Below are positions 40,448 through 48,794 of a DNA stretch of 64,000 nucleotides, in pieces. A program made the position numbers and the translations under genes. The notes below the pieces were generated by a model that was given only the letters and a program-made list of their open reading frames with translations, was not told the DNA's origin and did no database searches. Source of the stretch: an uncultured Collinsella sp. (GTDB lineage: Bacteria > Actinomycetota > Coriobacteriia > Coriobacteriales > Coriobacteriaceae); contig CABVDE010000003.1 in the NCBI GenBank assembly GCA_902496945.1, positions 14,833-78,832 on the forward strand, given 5' to 3'. Every line of letters starts with the position of its first letter. The stretch's first letter is position 1.

Positions 40448-41519
40448 TGAGTATGTGATCCCGGAGCACTACGAGGATCTCACTCCTGCTCCGCAGCTCG
40501 ACCAGAAGACCCTCAACAAGATGGCTTGGCGCTCCTGCTTCCTGCAGGCATCGTTCAACTACGAGCGCATGCAGGCCGCTGGCTGGCTCTACTCCATCAT
40601 CCCCGGTCTGAAGAAGATCCACACCAACAAGAACGACCTCGCGGCTTCCATGAGCCACAACCTGGAGTTCTTCAACACTCACCCGTTCCTGGTCACCTTT
40701 GTTATGGGCATCGTGCTTTCGCTCGAGCAGAACAAGGTTGACATCCCCACCATCCGCGCCGTCCGCGTCGCCGCAATGGGCCCGCTCGGTGGTATCGGTG
40801 ACGCCCTGTTCTGGCTGACGCTCGTGCCTATCACGGCCGGCATCACCTCCAACATGGCCATCAACGGCAACGCCGCTGCGCCGATCATCTTCCTGGTGAT
40901 CTTCAACGCCGTCCAGTTCGCTCTGCGCTTCTGGCTCATGAACTGGTCCTACAAGCTTGGCACCAGCGCTATTGACGCTCTGACCGCCAACATGCAGGCC
41001 TTCACGCGTGCCGCTTCCATCATGGGCGTCTTCGTCGTCGGTTGCCTGGTCGTCACCATGGGTGGCACCCAGATCAACCTCCAGATCCCCAACGGCACCA
41101 CCCGTGGCCTCTCTCCTACTACCGTGATCGTCTCCGAGAAGGAGGCCGAGAACTTCACCGGTATGGAGGGCATCGATACCGAGACCGCCGAGGCTGGTAC
41201 CATCGCCATGACCGATGAGGACGGCAACGCCCTCACTGCCACCGATGCCGACGGCAACGAGGTCAAGTGCGGCGTCGCCGATCTGGGTAACGGCATGGAG
41301 TCCGTGACCTACGCTACCGTTACCGAGGATCCGGTCAAATTTTCTGTTGCCGACACCCTCAACACCATCGTCCCGAAGCTCGTCCCGCTTATGCTTACGC
41401 TGCTGCTTTACTACATGTTCGCTAAGCACAGCTGGACCCCGACCAAGGGCATTCTGCTGCTCTTCGTCCTGGGCATCCTGGGCGCTGGCCCGCTTGGTCT
41501 CTGGCCGAGCATCTGGTAA
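40437..41519 (+). CDS. PTS EIID component, mannose family, with extracytoplasmic insertion
   Basis: A 360-aa EIID. Family blocks are WRSCFLQASFNYERMQAAGWLYSIIPGLKKI, FFNTHPFLVTFVMGIVLSLEQNK and AAMGPLGGIGDALFWLTLVPI. The start is ATG 40437, 7 bp from GGAGGTGA and overlapping the EIIC stop. Typical EIID is 270-305 aa; the extra length is a polar segment at about residues 219-301 (PNGTTRGLSPTT to VTEDPVKF), probably a folded loop between two helices. Last gene of the operon; terminator at 41586. Confidence 0.92.
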   Translation: MASNEYVIPEHYEDLTPAPQLDQKTLNKMAWRSCFLQASFNYERMQAAGWLYSIIPGLKKIHTNKNDLAASMSHNLEFFNTHPFLVTFVMGIVLSLEQNKVDIPTIRAVRVAAMGPLGGIGDALFWLTLVPITAGITSNMAINGNAAAPIIFLVIFNAVQFALRFWLMNWSYKLGTSAIDALTANMQAFTRAASIMGVFVVGCLVVTMGGTQINLQIPNGTTRGLSPTTVIVSEKEAENFTGMEGIDTETAEAGTIAMTDEDGNALTATDADGNEVKCGVADLGNGMESVTYATVTEDPVKFSVADTLNTIVPKLVPLMLTLLLYYMFAKHSWTPTKGILLLFVLGILGAGPLGLWPSIW

Positions 41520-41585
41520 GGCTCTAGCTTGAGGGGTGTGTCCCTACGCGGCTCACACCCCGACCCCTTAAGCCATGTGTATGTT

Positions 41586-41627
41586 AAAAGCCGCGTGCTC
41601 GAAAGAGCGCGCGGCTTTTGTTTTCTT
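41586..41627 (+). terminator. Intrinsic terminator of the mannose-family PTS operon
   Basis: AAAAGCCGCGTGCTC (41586-41600) pairs with GAGCGCGCGGCTTTT (41605-41619) across GAAA, then TGTTTTCTT. A weaker GGGGTGTG/CACACCCC hairpin precedes it at about 41533-41561. Confidence 0.9.
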
Positions 41628-41704
41628 GATGATTCGGGTGTGGCAGACAGATAATGCTAAACACCCAAGGTAGAAGCTGATTTCGAGCAAATAGGGAGGA
41701 TAGG

Positions 41705-42436
41705 ATGGCGATCGGAGCGCGCAAGCAACCGCTATACGATCAGCTGGTCGATATTCTGACCGAAAAGATTGACCATGAATATCACGCCGGTGACATGATT
41801 CCTTCCGAGCGCGAACTTTCGGAGCGCTATGGTCTCTCGCGCACCACGGTACGCCTGGCTCTGCAGGAACTAGAGCGTTTAGGACTGGTGGTTCGGCAGC
41901 ACGGCCGCGGTACCTTTGTGACCGACCGTTCGGCAAAGGCAACCAATCTTATGCAGTCCTACAGCTTTACCGAGCAGATGCGCGCGATGGGGCGCGACCC
42001 CGAGACCACGATTCTCGAGTTTTGCGAGATGGAGGCCGATAAGAATCTGGCCGAGCATATGGGACTACGTATCGGTGATCGCATTTTTAAGCTCAAGCGC
42101 CTTCGTTCTGCCGACAACATGCCCATGATGGTCGAACGCAGCTATCTACCGGTTCGTCAATTTCTGTCCCTAAAGCGACCGCTGCTGGAGCATAAGCCGC
42201 TTTACGATGTGATTGAGCAAGACTTTCAGCAAAAGATACGCGTGGCCGAAGAGGAGTTCTATGCGAGCATAGCCCGTCCCACCGATGCCCACCTTTTGGG
42301 AATTGTCGAGGGCTCGCCTGTGCTCGATTTGGTCAGGACTACGTATAACGAGTCAAACGAGGTTGTGGAGTATACGCTCTCGGTTGCTCGTGCCGATCAG
42401 TTTAAATACAAGGTCTATCACCAGCGCAACGTTTAA
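41705..42436 (+). CDS. GntR-family (HutC/UTRA) regulator of the amino-sugar PTS locus
   Basis: A 243-aa regulator. The winged HTH is PLYDQLVDILTEKIDHEYHAGDMIPSERELSERYGLSRTTVRLALQELERLGLVVRQHGRGTFV (residues 9-74), followed by a UTRA domain (about 95-235) that binds a phosphosugar. It is related to NagR/DasR/AgaR types. It sits between the PTS operon and agaS, and both of those have a CTGGT-N4-ACCAG palindrome, very like DasR/NagR operators. It is therefore the probable local repressor, released by a phosphorylated amino sugar. Confidence 0.9.
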   Translation: MAIGARKQPLYDQLVDILTEKIDHEYHAGDMIPSERELSERYGLSRTTVRLALQELERLGLVVRQHGRGTFVTDRSAKATNLMQSYSFTEQMRAMGRDPETTILEFCEMEADKNLAEHMGLRIGDRIFKLKRLRSADNMPMMVERSYLPVRQFLSLKRPLLEHKPLYDVIEQDFQQKIRVAEEEFYASIARPTDAHLLGIVEGSPVLDLVRTTYNESNEVVEYTLSVARADQFKYKVYHQRNV

Positions 42437-42475
42437 CGCCTTCAGTGTTTTCATATGAGGATTCTTTGCATTTAA

Positions 42476-42511
42476 CTGGTTACTACCAGACAACCAACCG
42501 AAGTGTATAAT
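42476..42511 (+). promoter_or_regulatory. agaS promoter with GntR operator
   Basis: CTGGTTACTACCAG (42476-42489) is a palindrome around TACT and overlaps the expected -35 region. TATAAT is at 42506-42511. It is nearly identical to the site at 38183-38196. Confidence 0.7.
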
Positions 42512-42550
42512 TGCACGTCAGAGGATTACTTCTAGAGAGAGGTATTAGAA

Positions 42551-43717
42551 ATGTTCGAGAAGAGTGTCGAGGAGCTCACCGAGCTCGGCGCCCAGATCAC
42601 CACGGCCGAGATTGCTCAGCAGCCCGAGCTTTGGCGTGATACGCTCAACATCTATCGCGAGAACAAGGAGGCCATCGAGGCCTTCCTGGCCGATGCTCGC
42701 GCCATGGGCGAGGGTCGTCTGTCTGTTGTCTTCACCGGTGCCGGTACGTCCGACTATGTTGGCGATACCTGCGCCCCGTACCTGCGTCACGCCGGCAACA
42801 CTGATCTCTACGACTTTAAGCCCATCGCCACGACTGACATCGTGAGCGCTCCGCGCGACTTCCTGCGCCCCGAGGATCCCACGCTCGTGGTTTCCTTTGC
42901 CCGCTCCGGCAACAGCCCCGAGAGCCTTGCCGCCGTCGCCGTTGCCAAGGAGCTCGTCCACAACGTCAAGTTCCTCAACATCACCTGCGCTCCCGAGGGC
43001 AAGCTCGCCGTCGAGTCCGCCGATGACCCCAACGCGCTGACGCTGCTCATCCCGCGCGCCAACGACAAGGGCTTCGCCATGACCGGCTCCTACACCTGCA
43101 TGACCCTGCTCTCCACCCTTATCTTTGACGAGGCTTCCGACGAGCAGAAGGCCGAGTGGGTCGAGACCATCGCAAAGATGGGCGAGGAGGTCATCGCTCG
43201 TGAGCCCGAGGTCGCCGATTACCTGGCTGGCGACTTCAACCGCGTGACCTACCTGGGTTCCGGCTCCTTCGGTGGCCTTGCTCAGGAGAGCCAGCTCAAG
43301 ATCCTCGAGCTTGCTCATGGCCTGGTCGCTACTTCCTACGACACCTCCATGGGCTATCGTCACGGACCCAAGTCCTTCGTCGACGACAAGACCCTCGTCT
43401 TCGTCTTCGTTAACAACGACGCCTACACCCGTCAGTACGACATCGACATCCTCAACGAGATCGGTGGCGACGAGATCGCACAGCACACCGTTGCCGTTCA
43501 GCAGGATGGCGCTACCGTCTACGAGGGTGAGTCCTTCACCTTCAAGGGTTACGAGGCACTTCCCGAGGGCTACCTTGCTCTGCCGTTCGTGATGTTTGCT
43601 CAGGCCATCAGCCTGCTCAACTCCGTTCGCGTGGGCAACACGCCCGATACGCCGAGCCCCACCGGCACGGTCAACCGCGTGGTCAAGGGCGTGACGATTC
43701 ACCCCTTCACCGCTTAA
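42551..43717 (+). CDS. agaS: AgaS-like SIS-domain sugar isomerase/deaminase
   Basis: A 388-aa protein with two SIS domains. VVFTGAGTSDYVGDTCAPYLR and VVSFARSGNSPESLAAVAVAKELV are in the first; YLGSGSFGGLAQESQLKILELAHGLVATSYDTSMGYRHGPKSFVDDKTLVFVFVNND is in the second. AgaS enzymes convert galactosamine-6-phosphate to tagatose-6-phosphate with ammonia release. Its neighbours NagA (deacetylase) and a LacC-type kinase give a coherent N-acetylgalactosamine route. It has its own operator and terminator. Confidence 0.9.
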   Translation: MFEKSVEELTELGAQITTAEIAQQPELWRDTLNIYRENKEAIEAFLADARAMGEGRLSVVFTGAGTSDYVGDTCAPYLRHAGNTDLYDFKPIATTDIVSAPRDFLRPEDPTLVVSFARSGNSPESLAAVAVAKELVHNVKFLNITCAPEGKLAVESADDPNALTLLIPRANDKGFAMTGSYTCMTLLSTLIFDEASDEQKAEWVETIAKMGEEVIAREPEVADYLAGDFNRVTYLGSGSFGGLAQESQLKILELAHGLVATSYDTSMGYRHGPKSFVDDKTLVFVFVNNDAYTRQYDIDILNEIGGDEIAQHTVAVQQDGATVYEGESFTFKGYEALPEGYLALPFVMFAQAISLLNSVRVGNTPDTPSPTGTVNRVVKGVTIHPFTA

Positions 43718-43734
43718 TCGCGTCCCCCTGTAAG

Positions 43735-43774
43735 GGCGCCCGTCCGCTCATAACGGCTGGCGGGCGCTTTTTGT
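43735..43774 (+). terminator. Intrinsic terminator of agaS
   Basis: GGCGCCCGTCCGC and GGCTGGCGGGCGC form the stem around CATAA, followed by TTTTTGTTTT. Confidence 0.9.
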
Positions 43775-43834
43775 TTTACGTGAGCTGGGTATAAGCATCA
43801 CCACAGTCAACTGCTTTAGAAGCAAGGAGTGCAT

Positions 43835-45004
43835 ATGAGCACGTATGCAATTAAGGCTGACAAGTTCTTCTTGCCGGCAGGCCCGCAACTGGGCGGCTAT
43901 CTCATGGTCGAGGATGGCGTCTTTGGCGCCTGGCAGGCCGACGAGCCCTCTTGCGAGATTAAGGACTACACGGGATCGTGGATCGCACCGGGTATGGTCG
44001 ATACTCACATCCATGGCTTCTACAACCACTCAACTACCGATAACGATCCCGAGGGTATCGATATCAGCTCGACCGAGCTCGCCCGTCGCGGTACCACCAG
44101 CTGGCTGCCCACGACGTTCACCGATGGCGTCGAGCAGATCAAGGATGCCTGTGCCGCCATCGCCCAGGCTGACGAGGGCCGTGGCCCCGACTTCTGTGGA
44201 GCCCGCATTCAGGGCATCTACCTGGAGGGCCCCTTCTTTACCATGAAGCACGTGGGCGCGCAGAACCCCGCCTATCTGGTTGATCCCTCCGAGGAGGTCT
44301 TCGACCAGTGGCAGGAGGCTGCCGGCGGGCGCATCGTTAAGAGCGCCATGGCTGCCGAGCGCGACGGTGCTGTCGCCTATGCTGCCGCTCTTAACGCCAA
44401 GGGTGTCGTGACCAGCATCGGCCACTCCGACGCTACCTACGATGAGTGCGTCGCTGCGATCAACGCAGGCGCCAGCTGCTTTACGCACACCTTTAACGGC
44501 CAGCGTGGTCTGCATCATCGTGAGCCCGGTGTCGTGGGTGCCGCTATGGCTACGCCTGAGACCTACGCCGAGGTTATCTGCGACGGCAAGCACGTGAACC
44601 CCGCCGCTATCAAGGCGCTGCTGCAGGCCAAGGGCTGGCAGCACACGGTGCTCATCACCGACTGTCTGGGCTGCGGTGGCATGCCCGAGGGCAGCTACAC
44701 CAGTGGTGGCATGGATGTCATCATGAAGGACAACCTGTGCTGGCTCGCCGACGGCAAGAGCATTGCCGGCTCGGTGCTCACGCTTGCCCAGGGCGTCAAG
44801 AATATCGTCGACTGGGGCATCGCCAGCGCCGATATCGCCATTCGCATGGCAACCGAGGTACCGGCACGCTCCGTGCACATCGAGGATAAGTGCGGCAGCA
44901 TCATGCCGGGTCGCGACGCCGACTTTGTCGTGTTCGACCATGAACTCACCCTCGTCGAGACGTATGTTGGCGGACAGAGCGTCGGCAACGCATTTACCGA
45001 GTAA
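43835..45004 (+). CDS. nagA: N-acetylglucosamine/galactosamine-6-phosphate deacetylase
   Basis: A 389-aa amidohydrolase that removes acetate from the N-acetyl-hexosamine-6-phosphate delivered by the PTS. It has MVDTHIHGFYNHSTTDND (first metal motif), IYLEGPFFTMKHVGAQNP (metal Glu), TSIGHSDATYDECVAAINAGASCFTHTFNGQRGLHHREPG and the catalytic Asp in VLITDCLGCGG. The ATG at 43835 has AAGGAG upstream. A copy of its last 41 codons lies at 47736-47861. Whether it prefers GlcNAc or GalNAc is not visible; context with AgaS favours GalNAc. Confidence 0.92.
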   Translation: MSTYAIKADKFFLPAGPQLGGYLMVEDGVFGAWQADEPSCEIKDYTGSWIAPGMVDTHIHGFYNHSTTDNDPEGIDISSTELARRGTTSWLPTTFTDGVEQIKDACAAIAQADEGRGPDFCGARIQGIYLEGPFFTMKHVGAQNPAYLVDPSEEVFDQWQEAAGGRIVKSAMAAERDGAVAYAAALNAKGVVTSIGHSDATYDECVAAINAGASCFTHTFNGQRGLHHREPGVVGAAMATPETYAEVICDGKHVNPAAIKALLQAKGWQHTVLITDCLGCGGMPEGSYTSGGMDVIMKDNLCWLADGKSIAGSVLTLAQGVKNIVDWGIASADIAIRMATEVPARSVHIEDKCGSIMPGRDADFVVFDHELTLVETYVGGQSVGNAFTE

Positions 45005-45010
45005 CGACAG

Positions 45011-45048
45011 AAAAAGACGGCGGGCCCGAATTTGCTCGGACCCGCCGT
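45011..45048 (-). terminator. Terminator between convergent nagA and flavodoxin genes
   Basis: ACGGCGGGCCCGA (45017-45029) pairs with TCGGACCCGCCGT (45036-45048) with one mismatch. The AAAAAG at 45011-45016 gives a T-run on the minus strand, so it mainly serves the flavodoxin gene. Confidence 0.8.
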
Positions 45049-45078
45049 ATGGGTTAACGCTCAAAAGCACCTTAACAG

Positions 45079-45663
45079 TTACAGCTTGTTAGCGATCTTC
45101 TTTGCCGTGCGCTTGACGCCGGCTACCAGGCCTCCCGCAGGGTGCTCCTTTTCGTATGCCAGGCGCTTCTCGCGTTTGGCATACTCTTCGACGATGATAT
45201 CGCCATATTCATCCTCGATCTTACCGAAGAAATCGACGGCACCCTTAATTTCCTCGGCGTTGGGATGGCCTTTCTGGACACCGCCGGTGAGCTTGAACGG
45301 CCCCCACGTGTCAAAGCCGGGGCAGCCGTAGACGCCCATAAAGATGGCCTGTTTCATGCGGCAGATGCCATCGATATCCTTGCCGTACCACTTGTTTTTG
45401 CCACCGTAGGTCATAAGGCCAAACACCTTGTCCTGCGGCTGTAGCACGTTAGTGAGCACGCGTGCCATGTCCTTGTCGATCTCGGAGTAATAGATACCCG
45501 TGGCGACACCAATCAGGTGATATTCGTGCAGGTCGGGGTACTCGTTTTTGCCAAGTGCCTTGACGTCGAGGGTATCGATCTCGGGGTGCGCCTCGACGAT
45601 GGCGTCCACGAGCTTTTTCGTATTGCCGTGATGGCGCGAGGCGTAGAGGATGATGGTTCGCAT
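45079..45663 (-). CDS. Flavodoxin-domain protein
   Basis: A 194-aa protein with the flavodoxin FMN phosphate loop at the N-terminus (MRTIILYASRHHGNTKKLVDAI). The rest reads HEYHLIGVATGIYYSEIDKDMARVLTNVL and KVFGLMTYGGKNKWYG, similar to flavodoxin-like proteins of gut bacteria. The basic C-terminus (GGLVAGVKRTAKKIANKL) is unusual. The start is the ATG at 45663 with AAAGG upstream; the much longer open frame in the same register is non-coding. It is divergent from the epimerase gene. Electron partner unknown. Confidence 0.85.
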   Translation of the reverse strand: MRTIILYASRHHGNTKKLVDAIVEAHPEIDTLDVKALGKNEYPDLHEYHLIGVATGIYYSEIDKDMARVLTNVLQPQDKVFGLMTYGGKNKWYGKDIDGICRMKQAIFMGVYGCPGFDTWGPFKLTGGVQKGHPNAEEIKGAVDFFGKIEDEYGDIIVEEYAKREKRLAYEKEHPAGGLVAGVKRTAKKIANKL

Positions 45664-45819
45664 AAGAAGGCCTTTCAGCTGTAATTGCATCAATGTCTGT
45701 ATGGTACCCCGTTGCATGGTTGGGATACCGGACGCATCGATGAACGTGCGGGTTTGTCCTTTGGTCAGGGCCGAGACGGGTTCTTGCGAGCAAAAAGCAG
45801 TTGTTCGAAAGGATGGGCA

Positions 45820-46701
45820 ATGGAATACGCTCTCTCCAACGATTCGATTTCTATTAAGGTGTCCACGGCTGGTGGTTCGTTTACCTCGATTGAGGCTGGA
45901 GGTCGCGAGTACTTGTGGCAGGGCGATCCCGCCGTGTGGTCCGGCCAGGCACCAATTTGCTTCCCGATTTGCGGAGGCTTGCGCGATGGTAACGCCATGA
46001 CGTTTGCCGGGCATCATGTAAAGCTCGCTCGCCACGGGTTTGCGCGCAAACAGGAGTGGAAGCTGCTGAGCCAAGGCGAGAACGAGCTGGCGATGTGCCT
46101 GGCATCGGAGGATAACGCTGCATTGCTGAGCGATTATCCGTATCCGTTTAAGCTTGTCGCTCGTTATACGCTTGAGGGGGATACCGTACGCGTCTCCTAT
46201 GAGGTGACCAACGAGGGCACCGAGGACATGCCGTTCTTTATCGGCGGTCATCCCGGCTTTAGGTGTCCGATCGATGCGGGCGAGGCCTATACGGACTACG
46301 AACTGCGCTTTGAGAAAGACGAGGCTGCGGAGCTCTGCACCGCCGTTCCCTCGACTGGCTTGATTGATGTGGACAGGCGCTCCAAGAACCCCATGGTGGG
46401 AAAGACGCTGCCCCTGTCGCATGAGCTCTTCGATTTTGCGGAGACCATCTTTGACGTGCTCGAGAGTCGTCAGGTCACGCTTTCCAAAAAGGGCGAGGAC
46501 AAGGGCGTTCGCCTGAGCTTTGAGGGCTTTCCGTATCTCATTGTGTGGAGTAAGCCCGAGGGCGATTTTGTGGCAGTTGAGCCCTGGGGCGGCCTTTCGA
46601 CCTGCTCCGATGAGGACGACGTGCTTGAGCATAAGCGCGGCTGTCTTGTCGCCAAGCCCAAGGAGACCGTCGTTCGCTCGTTCACGATTGAGATTCTGTA
46701 A
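45820..46701 (+). CDS. Aldose 1-epimerase-family protein (LacX-like)
   Basis: A 293-aa beta-sandwich protein of the galactose mutarotase superfamily. It has SIKVSTAGGSFTSIEAGGREYLWQGDPAVWSGQAPICFPICGGLRDG, the conserved HGFARKQEW, HPGFRCPID (catalytic His) and the late VAVEPWGGLSTCSD (catalytic Glu region). LacX-like members accompany tagatose-6-phosphate and lactose PTS genes. It lies 60 bp upstream of a LacC-type kinase and is probably cotranscribed with it. The start ATG has GAAAGGATGG upstream. Confidence 0.85.
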   Translation: MEYALSNDSISIKVSTAGGSFTSIEAGGREYLWQGDPAVWSGQAPICFPICGGLRDGNAMTFAGHHVKLARHGFARKQEWKLLSQGENELAMCLASEDNAALLSDYPYPFKLVARYTLEGDTVRVSYEVTNEGTEDMPFFIGGHPGFRCPIDAGEAYTDYELRFEKDEAAELCTAVPSTGLIDVDRRSKNPMVGKTLPLSHELFDFAETIFDVLESRQVTLSKKGEDKGVRLSFEGFPYLIVWSKPEGDFVAVEPWGGLSTCSDEDDVLEHKRGCLVAKPKETVVRSFTIEIL

Positions 46702-46760
46702 TTCCGTTTTATCGACTCGTATCGCGAGGCACAAGGAGCCTGCGAGATAAGGAGCTAAAA

Positions 46761-47696
46761 ATGATCCTCACCGTTACGATGAACCCGTCTGTCGATACGC
46801 GCTATCAGCTCGATGAGCTCGTTATCGACGATGTCAACCGTGTAACGCCCGAAAAGACCGCCGGCGGCAAGGGCCTCAACGTGGCCCGCGTGCTGGGTCA
46901 GCTGGGCGACGATGTTGTGGCAACCGGCTTGCTCGGCGGTCACATGGGTGCCTACATGGCCGAGCTCATGGACGCCAACGGTATCAAGAACGACTTTGTG
47001 CCCATCAAGGGCGAGACCCGCATTTGCCTCAACATCCTCCACGCCGGCAACCAGACCGAGCTGCTCGAGAGCGGCCCGACAATTGCCCCCGAGGAGCTCG
47101 ATGCCTTTACCGCCAAGTTTACCGAGCTTGCGGGCAAGGCCGACGTCGTCACCATTTCGGGTTCGCTGCCCCGCGGTGTCGAGGTGGACTACTATGCCAA
47201 AATCACGGGCATTGCCGAGAACGCCGGCGCCAAGGTGCTGCTCGATACCTCGGGTGCTTCGCTCGAGGCCGCACTCAAGTCCGAGGTCAAGCCCGAGCTG
47301 GTCAAGCCTAATCTGACCGAGATCAACGGACTTCTGGGCACGAGCTTTACCACCGACGATGTGGACGAGCTCCGCGCCGCGCTCGCCTCTGATGCCCGCT
47401 TCTCCGATATCCCCTGGGTCGTCGTGTCCATGGGCGCTGCCGGCTCCGTGGGCTTCCATAACGGCCGTGCGTTCCGCGCCAAGACGCCCGATATCCCTGC
47501 CGTTAACGCCACGGGCTCTGGCGATTCGACCATTGCCGGCTTCGCACATGCAATTGCTGCTGGCGCGGATGACGAGACGGTACTGCGTACCGCCAACACC
47601 TGCGGCAAGCTCAACGCCATGGATCCCATGACCGGCCATCTGGTCATGGATCGTTGGGACGAGGTCTACAACGGCGTTGTCGTAACCGAGCTGTAA
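46761..47696 (+). CDS. Tagatose-6-phosphate kinase / 1-phosphofructokinase (PfkB family)
   Basis: A 311-aa PfkB sugar-phosphate kinase. It has MILTVTMNPSVDTRYQLDEL, TAGGKGLNVARVLGQLG (residues 34-50), the VSMGAAGSVGF block and NATGSGDSTIAGFA with the catalytic Asp. This is the LacC/FruK group, which phosphorylates tagatose-6-phosphate or fructose-1-phosphate. With AgaS and NagA upstream, tagatose-6-phosphate to tagatose-1,6-bisphosphate is the more likely reaction. No tagatose-bisphosphate aldolase gene is in the window. Confidence 0.88.
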   Translation: MILTVTMNPSVDTRYQLDELVIDDVNRVTPEKTAGGKGLNVARVLGQLGDDVVATGLLGGHMGAYMAELMDANGIKNDFVPIKGETRICLNILHAGNQTELLESGPTIAPEELDAFTAKFTELAGKADVVTISGSLPRGVEVDYYAKITGIAENAGAKVLLDTSGASLEAALKSEVKPELVKPNLTEINGLLGTSFTTDDVDELRAALASDARFSDIPWVVVSMGAAGSVGFHNGRAFRAKTPDIPAVNATGSGDSTIAGFAHAIAAGADDETVLRTANTCGKLNAMDPMTGHLVMDRWDEVYNGVVVTEL

Positions 47697-47735
47697 GAGC
47701 TTGGGCGATGGCCCCGGCATCGCTTACTTGCTCAT

Positions 47736-47861
47736 GTCGACGACAAGTGCGGCAGCATCATGCTGGGGCGCGACGCCGACTTTGTCGTGTTCAATCCCGA
47801 CCTTACCCTGGTCGAGACGTATGTGGGCGGCAACAGCGTCGGTAATGTGTTTACCGAGTAG
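47736..47861 (+). pseudogene. Remnant of the 3' end of a nagA gene
   Basis: In frame to the TAG at 47859-47861 the sequence reads VDDKCGSIMLGRDADFVVF then NPDLTLVETYVGGNSVGNVFTE. The intact NagA at 43835 ends EDKCGSIMPGRDADFVVF then DHELTLVETYVGGQSVGNAFTE. About 34 of 41 residues match, and the DNA is similar throughout. Nothing upstream continues the gene, so only the tail survives, wedged between the PfkB kinase and the DUF386 gene. Confidence 0.88.
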
Positions 47862-47893
47862 CCGCCAAAGAGACGATCCGAGAGGGGATTTAG

Positions 47894-48367
47894 ATGATTT
47901 ACGGTGCATTGGGCGATATCGAGGAGTACCGCGGAATGCTCAAGGGCCTCGACGTGCTGATCGATTGGCTCGAGGAGAACGACCCCGCGGAGCTCGAGGT
48001 CGGCAGCCACCCGATTCTGGGCGACAAGGTCTTTGCGAACGTCATGGCTCCCACGACGCGCCCCGAGGCCGACGCTCACTATGAGACGCATCAGCGCTAT
48101 CACGACCTGCAGATCGACGTCGAGGGTCGCGAGGCCTTTAAGGTTGCCACGGGCAGCCTGACGCTGGTCCAGGAGTTTGACGAGAAGGACGACTACGATC
48201 TGGTCGATTCCGACGCTTCGATCGCCGGCGATCTTGCTGACGATAAGTTTGCGCTGTTTGTTGCCGGCGAGCCTCACATGCCCACGCTCGAGTTCCCGGG
48301 CGATGGTGCGCAGCCGGTCAAGAAGATCTGCTTTAAGCTGCTTGCCGACGCCTACTGGGAGGAGTAG
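47894..48367 (+). CDS. YhcH/YjgK/YiaL-family (DUF386) protein
   Basis: A 157-aa cupin-like protein. It has MIYGALGDIEEYRGM, the metal-site region MAPTTRPEADAHYETHQRYHDLQIDVEGRE (His and Glu/Gln ligands) and CFKLLADAYWEE. Members include the E. coli sialic-acid protein NanQ, and an anomerase function has been proposed for the family. The position after the amino-sugar genes fits. The start ATG has AGAGGGG upstream. Confidence 0.85.
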   Translation: MIYGALGDIEEYRGMLKGLDVLIDWLEENDPAELEVGSHPILGDKVFANVMAPTTRPEADAHYETHQRYHDLQIDVEGREAFKVATGSLTLVQEFDEKDDYDLVDSDASIAGDLADDKFALFVAGEPHMPTLEFPGDGAQPVKKICFKLLADAYWEE

Positions 48368-48412
48368 CGAGCTGCTCGTGAGCTAGCGTGATTCCCCTTG
48401 GGGAGCGTGTTC

Positions 48413-48470
48413 GAGCCCCGTTGATCGCGGTTCCCTTGGGGATTGCGGTTGGCGGGGCTTGTTGTTGAAC
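48413..48470 (+). terminator. Degenerate terminator after the DUF386 gene
   Basis: AGCCCCGTTGATCGCGG and TTGCGGTTGGCGGGGCT pair imperfectly around CCCTTGGGGA, followed by TGTTGTT. Weak but well placed. Confidence 0.45.
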
Positions 48471-48561
48471 AGGGGAATTGTCGGCGGCGTTGCGCACAGA
48501 TTGGCAAGCGCGCTCCAAATCGGCAACAAAAAAGCCGCTCGAAGGCGGCTATCTTGTGCAA

Positions 48562-48637
48562 TGGAGCCAGCGACCGGGCTCGAACCGGTGACCCCCGCTT
48601 TACGAGAGCGGTGCTCTACCAACTGAGCTACGCTGGC
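48562..48637 (-). tRNA. tRNA-Thr (anticodon CGU)
   Basis: On the minus strand a 76-nt cloverleaf can be read: acceptor GCCAGCG / CGCTGGC, D-arm GCTC-AGTTGGTA-GAGC, anticodon arm CCGCT-CTCGTAA-AGCGG with anticodon CGT, variable GGGTC, T-arm ACCGG-TTCGAGC-CCGGT, discriminator T and encoded CCA. All stems pair. It decodes ACG threonine codons. No repeat of its 3' end is evident nearby, so there is no sign of an integrated element. Confidence 0.97.
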
Positions 48638-48794
48638 GGCCATGTGATGACGCAACTGAGGCGTCAACAGGTGTCTATGATACGGGACATCGCAACTCCG
48701 CGCAAGTGTTCTGACGGATTTTCTCACTTTAAATGCACTAATATTGGAGACGTGATGTCTTGCTCTTACGGGTCTCAAACAGAATGGGGCTGAA

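Noticed and set aside
45664..46734. N-terminal extension of the flavodoxin to 551 aa
   Set aside because: It would run antisense through the whole epimerase gene; the flavodoxin fold starts at 45663 with its own ribosome-binding site.
48562..48637. tRNA-Thr as an integration site for a genomic island
   Set aside because: No integrase gene and no repeated tRNA 3' end were seen around it.
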